In this document: piece after piece, positions 42,069-51,487 of the stretch
Layout of the letters: each line of letters starts with the position of its first letter
Position numbering within the stretch: position 1 is the stretch's first letter
Assembly (NCBI GenBank): GCA_050248495.1
Contig: JBFWSG010000018.1
Location: forward strand, 1-64,000
Length of the DNA stretch: 64,000 nucleotides
Source: DASYDU01 sp050248495
GTDB taxonomy: Bacteria > Planctomycetota > Planctomycetia > Pirellulales > Lacipirellulaceae
Reading direction: 5' to 3'
Notes under the pieces: generated by a model
The model's input: the letters and a program-made list of their open reading frames with translations, nothing else
The model's database searches: none
Told to the model about the DNA's origin: nothing
Program-made: the position numbers and the translations under genes

Positions 42069-44198
42069 ATGGCCACGCCCCTCGAAAAAATCCGTAACAT
42101 CGGCATCATCGCCCACATCGATGCCGGGAAGACCACCGTCACCGAGCGGATGCTCTTCGCCAGCGGGGCGAAGCACCGCGCCGGTGAAGTCGACAAAGGG
42201 ACCACGACGACCGACGACGATGCCGAAGAGGCCGAGCGCGGGATCACGATCTATTCGGCGTGCGTGCAGTTCCCCTGGAACGACGTGGTTGTGAACCTGA
42301 TCGACACTCCCGGGCACGTCGATTTCACGGCCGAGGTCGAGCGCAGCCTCCGCGTGCTCGACGGCGGCGTGGTGGTCTTCAGCGCCCGCGAAGGGGTCGA
42401 GGCCCAGAGCGAAACGGTCTGGCGGCAGGCCAACAAATACCACGTGCCGCGGATCGCGTTCATCAACAAGCTCGACCGCGAAGGGGCCGATTTCGACGCG
42501 GTGTTCGAAGAGATCGAAACGCGGCTCCACGCCCGGCCCGTCGCGCTGCAAATTCCCGTCGGCCAGGGCCCGGCCCACACCGCCAAACCCTTCCGCGGCG
42601 TGATCGACCTCGTGAAGATGCGAATGCTCGCCTTCCCGCAAGGCAAGGAAGGCAACCAGATCGATCGCAGCGAGATTCCCGCCGATCTTGCCGACGACGC
42701 CCAGCTGTGGCGCGAGCGGCTCTTGGAATCGCTCTACGATTACAGCAACGAGCTGATGGAGCTTGCGCTCGCCGAGGAAGAAATCCCCGAGCCGCTGATC
42801 CACAAAGTCGTCCGCCAGGCGACCGTCCACCTGCAGATCCAGCCGGTGCTCTGCGGCTCGGCCCTGCACGGCATGGGCGTGCAGCCGATTCTGGATGCGG
42901 TCGCCGCGTACCTACCCAGCCCACTCGATATGCCGCCGGTTGAGGGCTACGACCTGAAGACCAAAGGCAAGCACAAGGGCCCTGCCGCAAACGTTGTCGT
43001 CGACACGGAGCAGGCCAAGAAAATCCAACGCATGCCCGACCCCGCCGAGCCGTTCTGCGGCCTCGTGTTCAAGGTGCTGCCGTACAAGACGGGCGACCTC
43101 GCCTGGGTCCGCATCTACTCGGGCACCTTGGAGCCCAACTCCCGCGTGCTCAACCCCGGCAAAGACAAAAAGGAAAACGTCGCCCAGTTGTGGCGGATCC
43201 ATGCGTCGAAAAAAGATGAGCAGCTCACCGAGGCCCGCGCGGGCGACATCGTCGGCGTGATCGGCCTCCGCGACTCCGTGACGGGCGACACGCTCTGCGA
43301 CACCCGCGAGCCGATCCTCTTGGAATCGATCGAGTTCCCCGAGACCGTCATCTCGATGGCCATCGAGCCCGAGAGCACGGACGATCGCAAGAAGCTCAGC
43401 CAGACGCTCGAAATGCTCCGCAAACAGGACCCCACTTTCCGCGCGAGCGAAAACGAGGAAACCGGCCAGACGCTCATCAGCGGCATGGGCGAGCTCCACC
43501 TGGAAGTCATTCAGCATCGGCTCAAGCGCGACTTCAACCTCAACGTCAAGGTCCACAAGCCGCGCGTTAGCTATCGCGAGACGATCGAGCGGATGGTCGA
43601 AGTCACCGGCGAGTGCAATCGGCTGATCCAGGGCGTCCAGCACGCGGCAAAGGTCCGCATCCGCGTCGAGCCCTTTGCCAAAGGCCTCCACCCGGTCACG
43701 GTCACCAACGTACTCGACCACGGCTTGCCGAACGACATGCTCACCGTCGTGCTGGAAGAGCTTGAGAGCGCGGGGCAGGGAGGTGGCGTCCTCGGTTTCC
43801 CGTTGATGCGGGTCAAGGCTACGGTCCTCGGCGGCGAAGTCGGCGAAACCGGCCTCTCCGAAATCGCTTTCCGCACCGCGACCAATCAGGCCTTCGACAC
43901 GGCCCTGCGCGAAGCAAAGCCAGTGCTGCTCGAGCCGATCATGAAGCTCGAAATCAACACGCCGGATGACCACGTCGGCGACCTGGTGAGCGACCTGCAG
44001 CAGCGCCGCGCGATCATCCAGCAAACCGAATCCCGCGGGACCAGCACCGTGCTTCACGCCGAAGCCCCGCTCGCCAACCTCTTCGGCTACTCCAGCGCGA
44101 TGCGCAGCCTGAGCCAGGGCCGCGCCAGTTGCTCAATGGAACCGAGCAACTACGCTCCCGCGCCGTCGGACGTGCTGCAGAAGTTCCTGGGCGAGTAG
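42069..44198 (+). CDS. fusA: Elongation factor G
   Basis: A 709-residue translocase GTPase. The P loop is AHIDAGKT, switch I reads AEEAERGITI, and DTPGHVDF and NKLD complete the G domain. Domain II follows (CGLVFKVLPYKTGDLAWVRI) and domain III has GMGELHLEV. Domains IV-V contain the tip segment and a C-terminal RSLSQGRASCSMEPSNYAP. The Thr-rich stretch before switch I (TTTTDDD) differs from the usual MDWM sequence and may mark a lineage-specific subfamily; bacteria may carry several EF-G copies, so a paralogue elsewhere is possible. It is third in the str operon, without a tuf after it. Confidence 0.95.
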   Translation: MATPLEKIRNIGIIAHIDAGKTTVTERMLFASGAKHRAGEVDKGTTTTDDDAEEAERGITIYSACVQFPWNDVVVNLIDTPGHVDFTAEVERSLRVLDGGVVVFSAREGVEAQSETVWRQANKYHVPRIAFINKLDREGADFDAVFEEIETRLHARPVALQIPVGQGPAHTAKPFRGVIDLVKMRMLAFPQGKEGNQIDRSEIPADLADDAQLWRERLLESLYDYSNELMELALAEEEIPEPLIHKVVRQATVHLQIQPVLCGSALHGMGVQPILDAVAAYLPSPLDMPPVEGYDLKTKGKHKGPAANVVVDTEQAKKIQRMPDPAEPFCGLVFKVLPYKTGDLAWVRIYSGTLEPNSRVLNPGKDKKENVAQLWRIHASKKDEQLTEARAGDIVGVIGLRDSVTGDTLCDTREPILLESIEFPETVISMAIEPESTDDRKKLSQTLEMLRKQDPTFRASENEETGQTLISGMGELHLEVIQHRLKRDFNLNVKVHKPRVSYRETIERMVEVTGECNRLIQGVQHAAKVRIRVEPFAKGLHPVTVTNVLDHGLPNDMLTVVLEELESAGQGGGVLGFPLMRVKATVLGGEVGETGLSEIAFRTATNQAFDTALREAKPVLLEPIMKLEINTPDDHVGDLVSDLQQRRAIIQQTESRGTSTVLHAEAPLANLFGYSSAMRSLSQGRASCSMEPSNYAPAPSDVLQKFLGE

Positions 44199-44200
44199 CA

Positions 44201-44300
44201 GAGTGCAAGAGCGGTAGTGGAGCAGAGGAGGAGTGGAGTAGGATAGGCACCGGTTGACCTTTACTACTCCAGTCCTGCACTACTCCACCACTCCACTTCT
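44201..44300. repeat. Repeat hairpin (period 7-8) after fusA
   Basis: The left arm (44201-44242) is rich in GTGGAG/GAGGAG words. The right arm (44262-44300) runs as ACTACTCC-type 8-mers. It ends 6 nt before the next start codon, which has no Shine-Dalgarno. Confidence 0.8.
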
Positions 44301-44306
44301 TCCCAA

Positions 44307-44900
44307 ATGACCGAACGCTCCTTTGTCTTCGGCGTCGACCTCGACGGCGTAGTCGCCGACTTCTACGCCGGCCTGCGGCCCATCGCGGCCGAGTGGCTGG
44401 GCGTCGAGCTCGACACGTTGCCCGAGCGTGTCTCGTGGGGCCTTGTCGAATGGAACGTGGAAAAAGCGCCGGGCGGCTACGAAGCGCTCCACAAATTCGC
44501 GGTCATGCAGCGCGAACTGTTCCTCAAGCTGCCGCCGATGCCCGGCGCGCCCCAGGCGCTGCGTCGACTCTCCAAAGAGGGCGTCCGCATCCGCGTCATC
44601 ACGCATCGCCTGTTCATCAAGTACTTCCATCAGATTGCCGTCTCGCAAACGATTCAATGGCTCGACCGCCACGACATCCCCTATTGGGACCTCTGCTTCA
44701 TGCAGCAGAAGACCGCCGTCGGCGCAGACCTCTACATCGAGGATTCGCCCAACAATATCGAGCGGCTACGGGCAGAAGGCGCGAAGACGATTGTTTTCTC
44801 CAACTCTACCAACGAGCACCTCACCGGCCCCCGCGCCCACAACTGGAACGAAGTGCTGGAGCTGGTGCTGGCCGAGAAACGCGCCTGGGAACAGCCATAA
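44307..44900 (+). CDS. 5'(3')-deoxyribonucleotidase-like HAD hydrolase (NT5C type)
   Basis: The 197-residue protein opens VFGVDLDGVVADFYAGL, the DxDGVxxD HAD motif I. Motif II is RIRVITHRL, and motifs III-IV are seen as QQKTAVGADLYIEDSPNNIE. The family of bacterial NT5C-like nucleotidases dephosphorylates deoxynucleotides; many members are uncharacterised, so the substrate is uncertain. It follows fusA after a hairpin and may be co-transcribed with it. Confidence 0.8.
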   Translation: MTERSFVFGVDLDGVVADFYAGLRPIAAEWLGVELDTLPERVSWGLVEWNVEKAPGGYEALHKFAVMQRELFLKLPPMPGAPQALRRLSKEGVRIRVITHRLFIKYFHQIAVSQTIQWLDRHDIPYWDLCFMQQKTAVGADLYIEDSPNNIERLRAEGAKTIVFSNSTNEHLTGPRAHNWNEVLELVLAEKRAWEQP

Positions 44901-45423
44901 CGCAGCGGCGCTTGGCAACGATTCGGTGTCGATCGCGACGTCTAGGTCCGCGGCCCAGTGATCGTGCATGAGTCCTGAATCCGAAGCGAATCGATCGGAC
45001 GATCGCCAATTTGCAGGCACTGCGTGGATCAGGCTCGAAAGGAACATCCGACGACAGTTCCAAACTCCGGCGATGACAGAATGACTGCGGATGACGGCAG
45101 CCCACCCGCCACGCGCCAATTCCGGTGCTTCGAAGAGCACATTCACCTGTGCCGGAAACCTAACTGCGATTTCGAGTTGCGCCGCGCCACTTGGTACGCA
45201 GCAAGTGACCCCCTCCGCAGGACTATCTTCGTTTGCGCACGAAACTAGCGCAAATGATTCGGATTTTTGGCCAAGTTTTGGTTAGACGATCGGTAACGTC
45301 ACAGATAAATTGGAGGGTCAATACCGATGGGTTGGGCGCATTAGGTTCGACGGTGCGCTCCAGTGTTCGTATGGCAACAGTTGATGTAACAGGCAATGGT
45401 TGTTCAGTTGGAGGGATAGTCTA
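44901..45423. other. Intergenic region, 523 nt, no gene recognised
   Basis: Short open frames exist but lack family resemblance or a good ribosome binding site. It should contain the promoter of the PEP-CTERM gene at 45424. No repeat or terminator is obvious. Confidence 0.5.
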
Positions 45424-46209
45424 ATGAAGTTGTACAAGTCTGTCTTATTCTTCAGCGCGCCGCTGATGGTCGGTGCCGCTCTGCTTGCGGGTTCGTCCGC
45501 GGCACTCGCGGATACAATCGTCTTTAGTGACGATTTCAATGTTCCCAACGGTCCACTCAATGGCACCACGCCAGATATCGGCACCGGTGTCTGGGCGGCA
45601 ACTGCCGCTGCCAGCAATCCGATTCAGATCGCCAGCCAAGAGGTAGCCTTAGTAAATACAGGTGAAGATTCGTACGCAGCCTTCACCGCCCCTGTGCCGG
45701 CTACCGCGGGCAAGGGAATCCTCAGCAGCCTTGACATTACGGTAACTGCTGCCTCCGCCGGCGGCGACTATTTCTTTCATCTGAGCAATCCCGCGGGTAC
45801 CACCAGCATATTCCTCGAGCGCTTATTCGCACGATCCTCTGGCAATGGTTTTCAACTTGGTCTGCTAGATACTTCCGGCACCGGTTCGACGACAACGTGG
45901 GGCACGACGGTGCTAGACTTCGGCACGAAGTATAGTGTTGACGTCCTCTGGAACTTCGTCGCTGGCGCAAGTAATGACACGTTTGCGGTCTCGGTCAACG
46001 ATGCGCCTTACCTGACCCACTCTTGGACCAGCGTGAATGCGGAGCCAGCCGCGCTGGCAGCAGTCAATTTCCGCCAGGGCGGATCTTCCACGTTTCCGAC
46101 AGTCTACGCCGATAACCTCGTCGTCACATCCGTGCCGGAACCGACGACTGTCGTATTGGCGAGCCTGATGGGCGCTTGCTGCGTCCTCTTCCGCCGTCGC
46201 GTAGCCTAG
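45424..46209 (+). CDS. PEP-CTERM sorted secreted protein of unknown function
   Basis: The 261-residue product has a signal peptide (MKLYKSVLFFSAPLMVGAAL...) and a concanavalin/LamG-like body (IVFSDDFNVPNGPLNGTTPD is a typical opening; YADNLVVTS a typical end). The tail has VPEPTT, a hydrophobic helix and the basic end FRRRVA. The PEP-CTERM tail is the exosortase sorting signal, so the protein is probably processed at the membrane and released or placed at the cell surface. The ATG follows a GGAGGG at 7 nt. No exosortase gene is in the window. Confidence 0.85.
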   Translation: MKLYKSVLFFSAPLMVGAALLAGSSAALADTIVFSDDFNVPNGPLNGTTPDIGTGVWAATAAASNPIQIASQEVALVNTGEDSYAAFTAPVPATAGKGILSSLDITVTAASAGGDYFFHLSNPAGTTSIFLERLFARSSGNGFQLGLLDTSGTGSTTTWGTTVLDFGTKYSVDVLWNFVAGASNDTFAVSVNDAPYLTHSWTSVNAEPAALAAVNFRQGGSSTFPTVYADNLVVTSVPEPTTVVLASLMGACCVLFRRRVA

Positions 46210-46238
46210 TGTGAACGCAGCTTCAAGTTTGCAAAGTC

Positions 46239-46279
46239 GCCGCCGCGCTCCACGCCGGAGTGCGGCGGCTTATTGTTTC
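46239..46279 (+). terminator. Intrinsic terminator after the PEP-CTERM gene
   Basis: GCCGCCGC and CTCC pair with GGAG and GCGGCGGC around a 5-nt loop, with one G-U pair. A T-rich tail (TTATTGTTT) follows. It lies between two convergent genes. Confidence 0.65.
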
Positions 46280-46316
46280 CGAAGTTGTTCCTTCGCCACC
46301 AGTGCCGTCAATCGTC

Positions 46317-46673
46317 TCAACTCGCCCCCGGCACGCCGCGGAACATAAAGTACACTGCCCCGCACAAGCACAACGCCGCCCACAAGAAGTCCGTCCGCAC
46401 CGGCTCCTTCATGTACCAGATCGAGAAGGGCACAAACACCGAGAGCGTGATCACTTCCTGCAGCATCTTCAGCTGCGGCAGCGTCATCTGGCCGAAGCCG
46501 ATCCGGTTGGCCGGCACCTGCAGCATGTACTCGAACAGCGCGATCCCCCAGCTCGAGAGGATCGCCACCACCAGCGGCTTGGCCGACATGTTCTTGAGAT
46601 GCGCGTACCACGCGAACGTCATAAACACATTCGAGCCAACGAGCAGCAGAATCGCCGACACGGTCGGATTCAT
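46317..46673 (-). CDS. DMT-superfamily small membrane protein (DUF486)
   Basis: The 118-residue product has four predicted membrane helices and matches the DUF486 family: LLLVGSNVFMTFAWYAHLKN at the N-terminus, SWGIALFEYMLQVPANRIG, and LKMLQEVITLSVFVPFS. The function is unknown. The ATG at 46671-46673 is preferred because earlier in-frame sequence is basic and not family-like. It may be in one transcription unit with the dockerin/PEP-CTERM gene (72 nt upstream). Confidence 0.85.
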   Translation of the reverse strand: MNPTVSAILLLVGSNVFMTFAWYAHLKNMSAKPLVVAILSSWGIALFEYMLQVPANRIGFGQMTLPQLKMLQEVITLSVFVPFSIWYMKEPVRTDFLWAALCLCGAVYFMFRGVPGAS

Positions 46674-46745
46674 AGCGCACCCAACAATAACAGCCTGAAG
46701 ATGCGCCGGCCGGCGTCGGTCGCGGACCAATCGAGCGCGAGGCGA

Positions 46746-47465
46746 TTATCCGACAATCGTTTCGCAGCGCGAAGAGCGGCTGCGCCGGCCGATCGTGGAA
46801 AGGGCGAGCGCCACCGCCAGCAATACGCCGGCCAGCGGCTCCGGCACAACGATCGCCTCGTTCTCTGTCTTGGAACCCGCGCCAGAAGTGTCGCCGAAAT
46901 TTGATTTCCACACTGCGTAGTCGGCCGCATCCACGCGATTGTTGTGGTCGCCGTCCGCTGCGAGGCCCGTCCCTTCGCGTCCCTCGGAGTTCCGCCAGAT
47001 CGTGTAGTCGGCGGCATCGACGACCTGGTTGTTGTTGTAGTCGCCAGCCAGCGCAGCCGCGGCAATCGCAAAGCTCGCGTCGCTCACGTCTTCATAGTCT
47101 GAATCCGCGAGGTTTTCCTGCCGCACGCGGATCCAGGCGCTCACGTCAGCAACGTTTGGCACGGTCCACGAAAACGTGTGCAGGCTCCCGATCGCCAGAC
47201 TTCCGGGCGGCACGTTAGGAGCGATGGACGTCCACGGCCCGTCGGCCGAGGCGAGCGAATAGAACACTTCGAACCGCTGCGTATCATGCGGCGCGACGGC
47301 CGGTTCCCATTCGATCGTGTGGCTGGTCCCGCTCGTGAGGGTTTCACCGCCGTTGGGTGAATTGATGATGACATGCGCCGCGGCAGGCCGCGCTACGCAA
47401 CACGTGACGAAGTAAAGCGATAATAACAGACTCTGGCGCAGCGCGACCCCATCGCAGCGACTCAT
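46746..47465 (-). CDS. Secreted protein with Ser-Thr-rich/Ig-like domain, dockerin-like repeats and PEP-CTERM tail
   Basis: The 239-residue product has a signal peptide, then a beta domain starting VIINSPNGGETLTSGTSHTI, a motif of Ig-like cell-surface domains. Two EF-hand-like dockerin repeats follow (GDYNNNQVVDAADYTIWR and GDHNNRVDAADYAVWK, about residues 145-195), then VPEPLAG and a hydrophobic tail ending in Arg. Dockerin repeats bind Ca2+ and in clostridia dock onto cohesins; in planctomycetes they often sit just before the PEP-CTERM tail, with unknown partner. Confidence 0.82.
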   Translation of the reverse strand: MSRCDGVALRQSLLLSLYFVTCCVARPAAAHVIINSPNGGETLTSGTSHTIEWEPAVAPHDTQRFEVFYSLASADGPWTSIAPNVPPGSLAIGSLHTFSWTVPNVADVSAWIRVRQENLADSDYEDVSDASFAIAAAALAGDYNNNQVVDAADYTIWRNSEGREGTGLAADGDHNNRVDAADYAVWKSNFGDTSGAGSKTENEAIVVPEPLAGVLLAVALALSTIGRRSRSSRCETIVG

Positions 47466-47540
47466 GATGTGGCTCTCCCGTTGTTACCGGCGCGGCGTCC
47501 AATGCTTCTATCTCTGTACCGTCCCTTTGTACGCGTCGCA

Positions 47541-47563
47541 AGAAAATACTTCGCGCTGCGAAG
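47541..47563 (-). terminator. Candidate terminator after the GH26 gene
   Basis: On the minus strand CTTCGC and GCGAAG form a 6-bp stem with a 3-nt loop, followed by TATTTTC. It lies 72 nt after the GH26 stop codon. The stem is short. Confidence 0.45.
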
Positions 47564-47634
47564 AAAAATTCTGTGCAGCTGCACCAGCGCCAGCATCCCT
47601 TGGACGCACAGGCGCACGAAAGAATGTCGCGGCG

Positions 47635-49383
47635 TCAGTTCGCCGCAACCCGCCGCAAACGCCCGCCGCAATTCGCCAGCAGGGCGATGGCCAGCAGATT
47701 CACAATGCTCGCCGGCTCCGGCACCCTCGCACTCCCCAACCCCGCGGCAGTCTCGCCAAAGAACAGCCGCCACACCGCGTAGTCGCCGTCGTCGATCACC
47801 CCGTCGCCATCTCCGTCGGCCGCGAGTCCACCGCCGCTCTGTCCGAAGGAGTCGCGCCACACACTATAGTCCGCCGCGTCGACCGTTCCGTCGTCGTTGT
47901 AATCTCCCGGCAGCACCGGCGCGAGATTGTTCCACGGCAGCACCGGCAGCTCGTTGAGCGTGATCACGCTCTGGTGGTTTAAGAACTGCTGCAGGATTGC
48001 CGCGATCTGCGTATCGCTGTAGCCGGCATTCCGATATTCGCTCGTCACGTAGTCCCAGGCCCACGGGGCGACGTAGCTCCACTTTGTGCCCCACTGGTCC
48101 ATGACGTCGGGGTTCACGAGCGTATCGGTCTCCGACACTGCGAGCAGCTTCCGCCCGTTGTAGAACTGCAGGATGTCGTTCCACTGACCGTTCATCGTCG
48201 CCGATGGGTCGGTGTAGATGTCGAGCCCGACCATGTCCACCACGTCGTCGCCCGGGTACCAGTCGAGGTGATTGCCTTCAGAGGCCGACGAAGTGAATTC
48301 CCAGATGAGATTGTGCAGGCCGTGATAATTGGTGAGCCGATCGTAGGTGAGCCGCCACAACTCCTTGAACGTGTCCGGACCGTGCGCTCCCCACCAGAAC
48401 CAGCCCCCCTGGGCCTCGTGGAGCGGCCGCCAGATCACCGGTACGCCGGCGTCCTCGTACTTCTGCAGCTGCACCGCGATGGCGTCGATGTCGCGGAGCA
48501 GCAGTTGGTAGTCGCTGCCCGACGGATTTGCCAGTGCCGCCGGCAGATTGAATGTCGTCGCGTCGGTGTAGAACCCGCGCCACCATTCCTTACCCGGTTG
48601 ATTGATCAGATTTGCCGGCGCGTTCCAGTGCCACATCACGCTCACCACGCCGCCCGTCTGCTTCGCCCAGGCGATCGTCTGCTCGGTTTCATTGCGCGGA
48701 TTCTCGCCGAACGCCACCCGCGACGGCGAATAGTCGATCAAGTCGCTGCCGCGGATCGCCGGCACCACGCCGCCCGACTGGCTCAAATACTGACTCACCG
48801 GAAACGAAAGATTGTCGCTGCTGTTGTGCTGCAGCCCGGAGAGCGTTTTGTGGCCATACTGGCTCACCAGATAGTTCATCAGCATCTGCGTCCGCCGGTC
48901 CGCTTCCGGATCGACGAGCTGATTCGTCACCGGCAAGAGCGTCGGCGGTGTGAACGGACGCAGCTCAAAATAGTCGACGTTGTACCAGCCCCAGCCGCGA
49001 TTGATCCGCAGCGTATTCGTGTCGCCGGTGAGGCTGAACGTCCCCGCGCGATCGGTGCTCCAGCCGTTGGAGGCCGTCTGGTCGAAGCCGCCGCTGCCCG
49101 TTACGCCGTCGACCGAGTAGTCGTAACCTTTGAACCCAAACGGCGAGTTGTAGCCGACCCACAGTTCGTACAGCCCGTCCGGCACTCCGGCCTGCACCTG
49201 GACGTACTGGGCTGTCTCGTTGTTGAAGCTCACATAGCCGGTGCCGGAATAGCCGGGCGTCGAATTGGCGATGAAGGAGCCGCCTCGTGTGCCGAGCTCG
49301 GCTTCGAAGCGGTAGATCTGCGCGCAGGCGGTCGCCGCACCCAGCATCGACACCACCGCCGCCAAGAAAACCGCCTGCTTCAC
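47635..49383 (-). CDS. GH26 beta-mannanase with CBM35-like domain, dockerin repeats and PEP-CTERM tail
   Basis: The 582-residue enzyme has a signal peptide (GTG start) and a CBM35-like domain (YRFEAELGTRGGSF...WGWYNVDYFELRP, about residues 24-142). The GH26 barrel carries the acid/base Glu323 in WRPLHEAQGGWFWWG and the nucleophile Glu418 in AVSETDTLVNP. Two dockerin-like repeats (GDYNDDGTVDAADYSVWR and a second) and VPEPAS plus a hydrophobic tail follow. GH26 enzymes mostly cleave mannans, some beta-1,3-xylan or glucan. The enzyme is expected outside the cytoplasm, exosortase-processed, acting on algal or plant mannan; the substrate is inferred. Confidence 0.93.
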   Translation of the reverse strand: MKQAVFLAAVVSMLGAATACAQIYRFEAELGTRGGSFIANSTPGYSGTGYVSFNNETAQYVQVQAGVPDGLYELWVGYNSPFGFKGYDYSVDGVTGSGGFDQTASNGWSTDRAGTFSLTGDTNTLRINRGWGWYNVDYFELRPFTPPTLLPVTNQLVDPEADRRTQMLMNYLVSQYGHKTLSGLQHNSSDNLSFPVSQYLSQSGGVVPAIRGSDLIDYSPSRVAFGENPRNETEQTIAWAKQTGGVVSVMWHWNAPANLINQPGKEWWRGFYTDATTFNLPAALANPSGSDYQLLLRDIDAIAVQLQKYEDAGVPVIWRPLHEAQGGWFWWGAHGPDTFKELWRLTYDRLTNYHGLHNLIWEFTSSASEGNHLDWYPGDDVVDMVGLDIYTDPSATMNGQWNDILQFYNGRKLLAVSETDTLVNPDVMDQWGTKWSYVAPWAWDYVTSEYRNAGYSDTQIAAILQQFLNHQSVITLNELPVLPWNNLAPVLPGDYNDDGTVDAADYSVWRDSFGQSGGGLAADGDGDGVIDDGDYAVWRLFFGETAAGLGSARVPEPASIVNLLAIALLANCGGRLRRVAAN

Positions 49384-49860
49384 GCCTGCCGCCTGCGGCC
49401 AGAGGGCCGCTCAAGTCACTTCCCAGCGTCGATTATACACGCGGCGTGCAAAATGATCCCAAGAAAATCACTAGCTAAACCATTTGAGCAGGAATAGGCG
49501 GCCTTGACCCGCCCTCCGGATGTGCTACCCTTGGACTAACCAATAGGTGCAAGACCGGCGGCCAAACACGCGAATCGCTCGCACAGCCGTCAGGTTCATT
49601 CAAATTCGCTTGCAGCGGCCATCGGGGCTCCCTCCTAAAGTTCGCCCCGGTTTCTTGCTCACGACCGCGACTGATTTTCTTGCTCCTGACGAGAGTTCCC
49701 GCCGAATGGTTCGGCGGTCGAGCCTCATGCCTGATCGCATCCGGCGCTGACGCTGTGTCCGCCCGCAGTGCGCTCGGGCCGCAAATTTCGAGCGGCGTCG
49801 GAGATGCCGCGTACCACGTTCGACGACACAACGGTCGTCGCAAGAAAGAGAGAGTTTGTC
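49384..49860. other. Intergenic region, 477 nt
   Basis: This region separates the divergent GH26 and helicase genes. I see no tRNA or convincing gene. The stretch from about 49600 to 49860 could be a long leader of the helicase mRNA, as is common for cold-inducible DEAD-box genes; this is an inference without a defined structure. Confidence 0.5.
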
Positions 49861-51294
49861 TTGAGTACGGAAACCGCGTTTGAAAATTTGGGCCTCGTCG
49901 ATTCGCTCCTCCGCGCCGTTCGCGCCGAGGGCTACGAAGTCGCCACGCCCATCCAAGCCAAGGCCATCGGTCCGGTCCTCGCCGGGCACGACCTGATGGG
50001 CTGCGCCCAAACTGGCACCGGTAAGACCGCAGCCTTCGCCCTGCCCACGCTGCAGCGCCTGAGCGTCGGCTCGCGGGCCGCCCAACTGGACGACGGCGAT
50101 CGCCGCCGCGCGAAGAGCCGCCGCCCGATCCGCGCGCTCGTGCTGGCGCCGACCCGCGAACTTGCGGCTCAGATCGGCGAGAGCTTCAACGTCTACGGAA
50201 AATTTGCCGGCCTCCGTTCGGCCGTGATCTATGGCGGCGTCGGCCAGGGACCGCAGGTGCGAGCTCTCCAAAATGGCGTCGACATCCTCGTCGCCACGCC
50301 CGGCCGGCTCGAGGATCTCAAGGAGCAGGGTTACATCGACCTGCGGCACGTCGAGATCCTGATCCTGGATGAAGCCGACCAGATGCTCGACATGGGCTTC
50401 ATCGTCCCCTTGCGCCGGATCGTCGCCGCGACGCCCCGCGAGCGGCAGACGCTGATGTTCTCCGCCACCATGCCGCCGGAAATCAAACAACTGGCGCACG
50501 AATGGCTCACCAACCCGACCTACGTCGAAGTCGCTCCCGTCGCCACGCCGGCCGAGCTCGTGGAGCAATCGGTCCACTATGTCGAGCCGCGCGAGAAGCT
50601 CAACAAGCTGCAGGAGTACATTGAAACGACTGCCTGCTCGCGGATGATCGTCTTCTCGCGGACCAAGCGCGGGGCCGATCGCATCGTGAAGCAACTGAGC
50701 CGCAGCGGCATCAAGTCGGCCGCGCTCCACAGCAACAAGAGCCAAAGCGTCCGCCAGCGGACGCTCGCCGCGTTCAAAGGCAACCGTCCGCCGGTGCTCG
50801 TGGCCACCGACATCGCCGCCCGCGGCCTGGACGTCGACGCGATTTCGCACGTGGTGAACTACGACCTGCCGGATGTGCCCGAAGTGTACGTCCACCGCAT
50901 CGGCCGCACCGGCCGCGCCGGCGCCACCGGCATGGCCACGAGTTTCGTGGGCCCGGAGGAACGGGATCAATTGCGGCAAATCGAACGGCTGATGAAGCGC
51001 AAGCTGGACGTGATCGGCGACGCTCCCGCGTGGACCCAGCAAGGGGCCACGCCGGTAGCGGACCGACGCGAAGGTGGCCCGCGTCGCCGCCGCGGCCCCG
51101 GCAACGTCCCCCGCGGCGCGAGCGGCGGCAAACGTCCTCGTCGTCGCAAATTCCGCCGCGATGGCGCAGACGCCAATGACCGCCGCACGAACGGTGCGCC
51201 GAAGCCGGCTGCCACGGCCACTGCGAACACGAATGGTCAGCCGTCAAACCGCCCCCGTCGCCCCAAGAAGCGGCGGATTCTGGCGGGGTTGTAA
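49861..51294 (+). CDS. DEAD-box ATP-dependent RNA helicase (RhlE/CsdA-like)
   Basis: The 477-residue protein (TTG start) carries a Q motif near FENLGL, motif I AQTGTGKT, Ia PTRELAAQ, Ib TPGRL, II DEAD, III SAT, IV IVFSRT, V ATDIAARGLD and VI HRIGRTGR. The C-terminal tail (about residues 385-477) is basic and repeats Arg-rich and Gly-rich words, likely RNA-binding. Such helicases unwind rRNA or mRNA in ribosome assembly or decay, often at low temperature. An AGAGAGAG lies a few bases before TTG; an ATG at 49804 would add 19 residues. Confidence 0.92.
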   Translation: MSTETAFENLGLVDSLLRAVRAEGYEVATPIQAKAIGPVLAGHDLMGCAQTGTGKTAAFALPTLQRLSVGSRAAQLDDGDRRRAKSRRPIRALVLAPTRELAAQIGESFNVYGKFAGLRSAVIYGGVGQGPQVRALQNGVDILVATPGRLEDLKEQGYIDLRHVEILILDEADQMLDMGFIVPLRRIVAATPRERQTLMFSATMPPEIKQLAHEWLTNPTYVEVAPVATPAELVEQSVHYVEPREKLNKLQEYIETTACSRMIVFSRTKRGADRIVKQLSRSGIKSAALHSNKSQSVRQRTLAAFKGNRPPVLVATDIAARGLDVDAISHVVNYDLPDVPEVYVHRIGRTGRAGATGMATSFVGPEERDQLRQIERLMKRKLDVIGDAPAWTQQGATPVADRREGGPRRRRGPGNVPRGASGGKRPRRRKFRRDGADANDRRTNGAPKPAATATANTNGQPSNRPRRPKKRRILAGL

Positions 51295-51347
51295 CCTGGT
51301 CACCGCGGCGCGCAACCAACGGCGATTCATGGCCGTGCAGCAGATAG

Positions 51348-51367
51348 CCCCGGCATTCATGCCGGGG
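51348..51367 (+). terminator. Perfect GC hairpin after the helicase gene
   Basis: CCCCGGCAT and ATGCCGGGG pair perfectly around TC. Only TAATATG follows, with no T run, so it may be a weak terminator or an end-protecting hairpin. Confidence 0.5.
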
Positions 51368-51487
51368 TAATATGAGACCGTACCTTCAGTGGGAGGCCCG
51401 CTCGCGGGTCTTCGCGCTATCTTGGCCTGAGCTTTGTTGCTCGGGGACGATGACACCGCAACACAGCCCTCCGGCGCCCGGTTGGCT

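Noticed and set aside
45024..45248. 74-codon open frame between the nucleotidase and the PEP-CTERM gene
   Set aside because: No recognisable motif or good ribosome binding site; probably chance.
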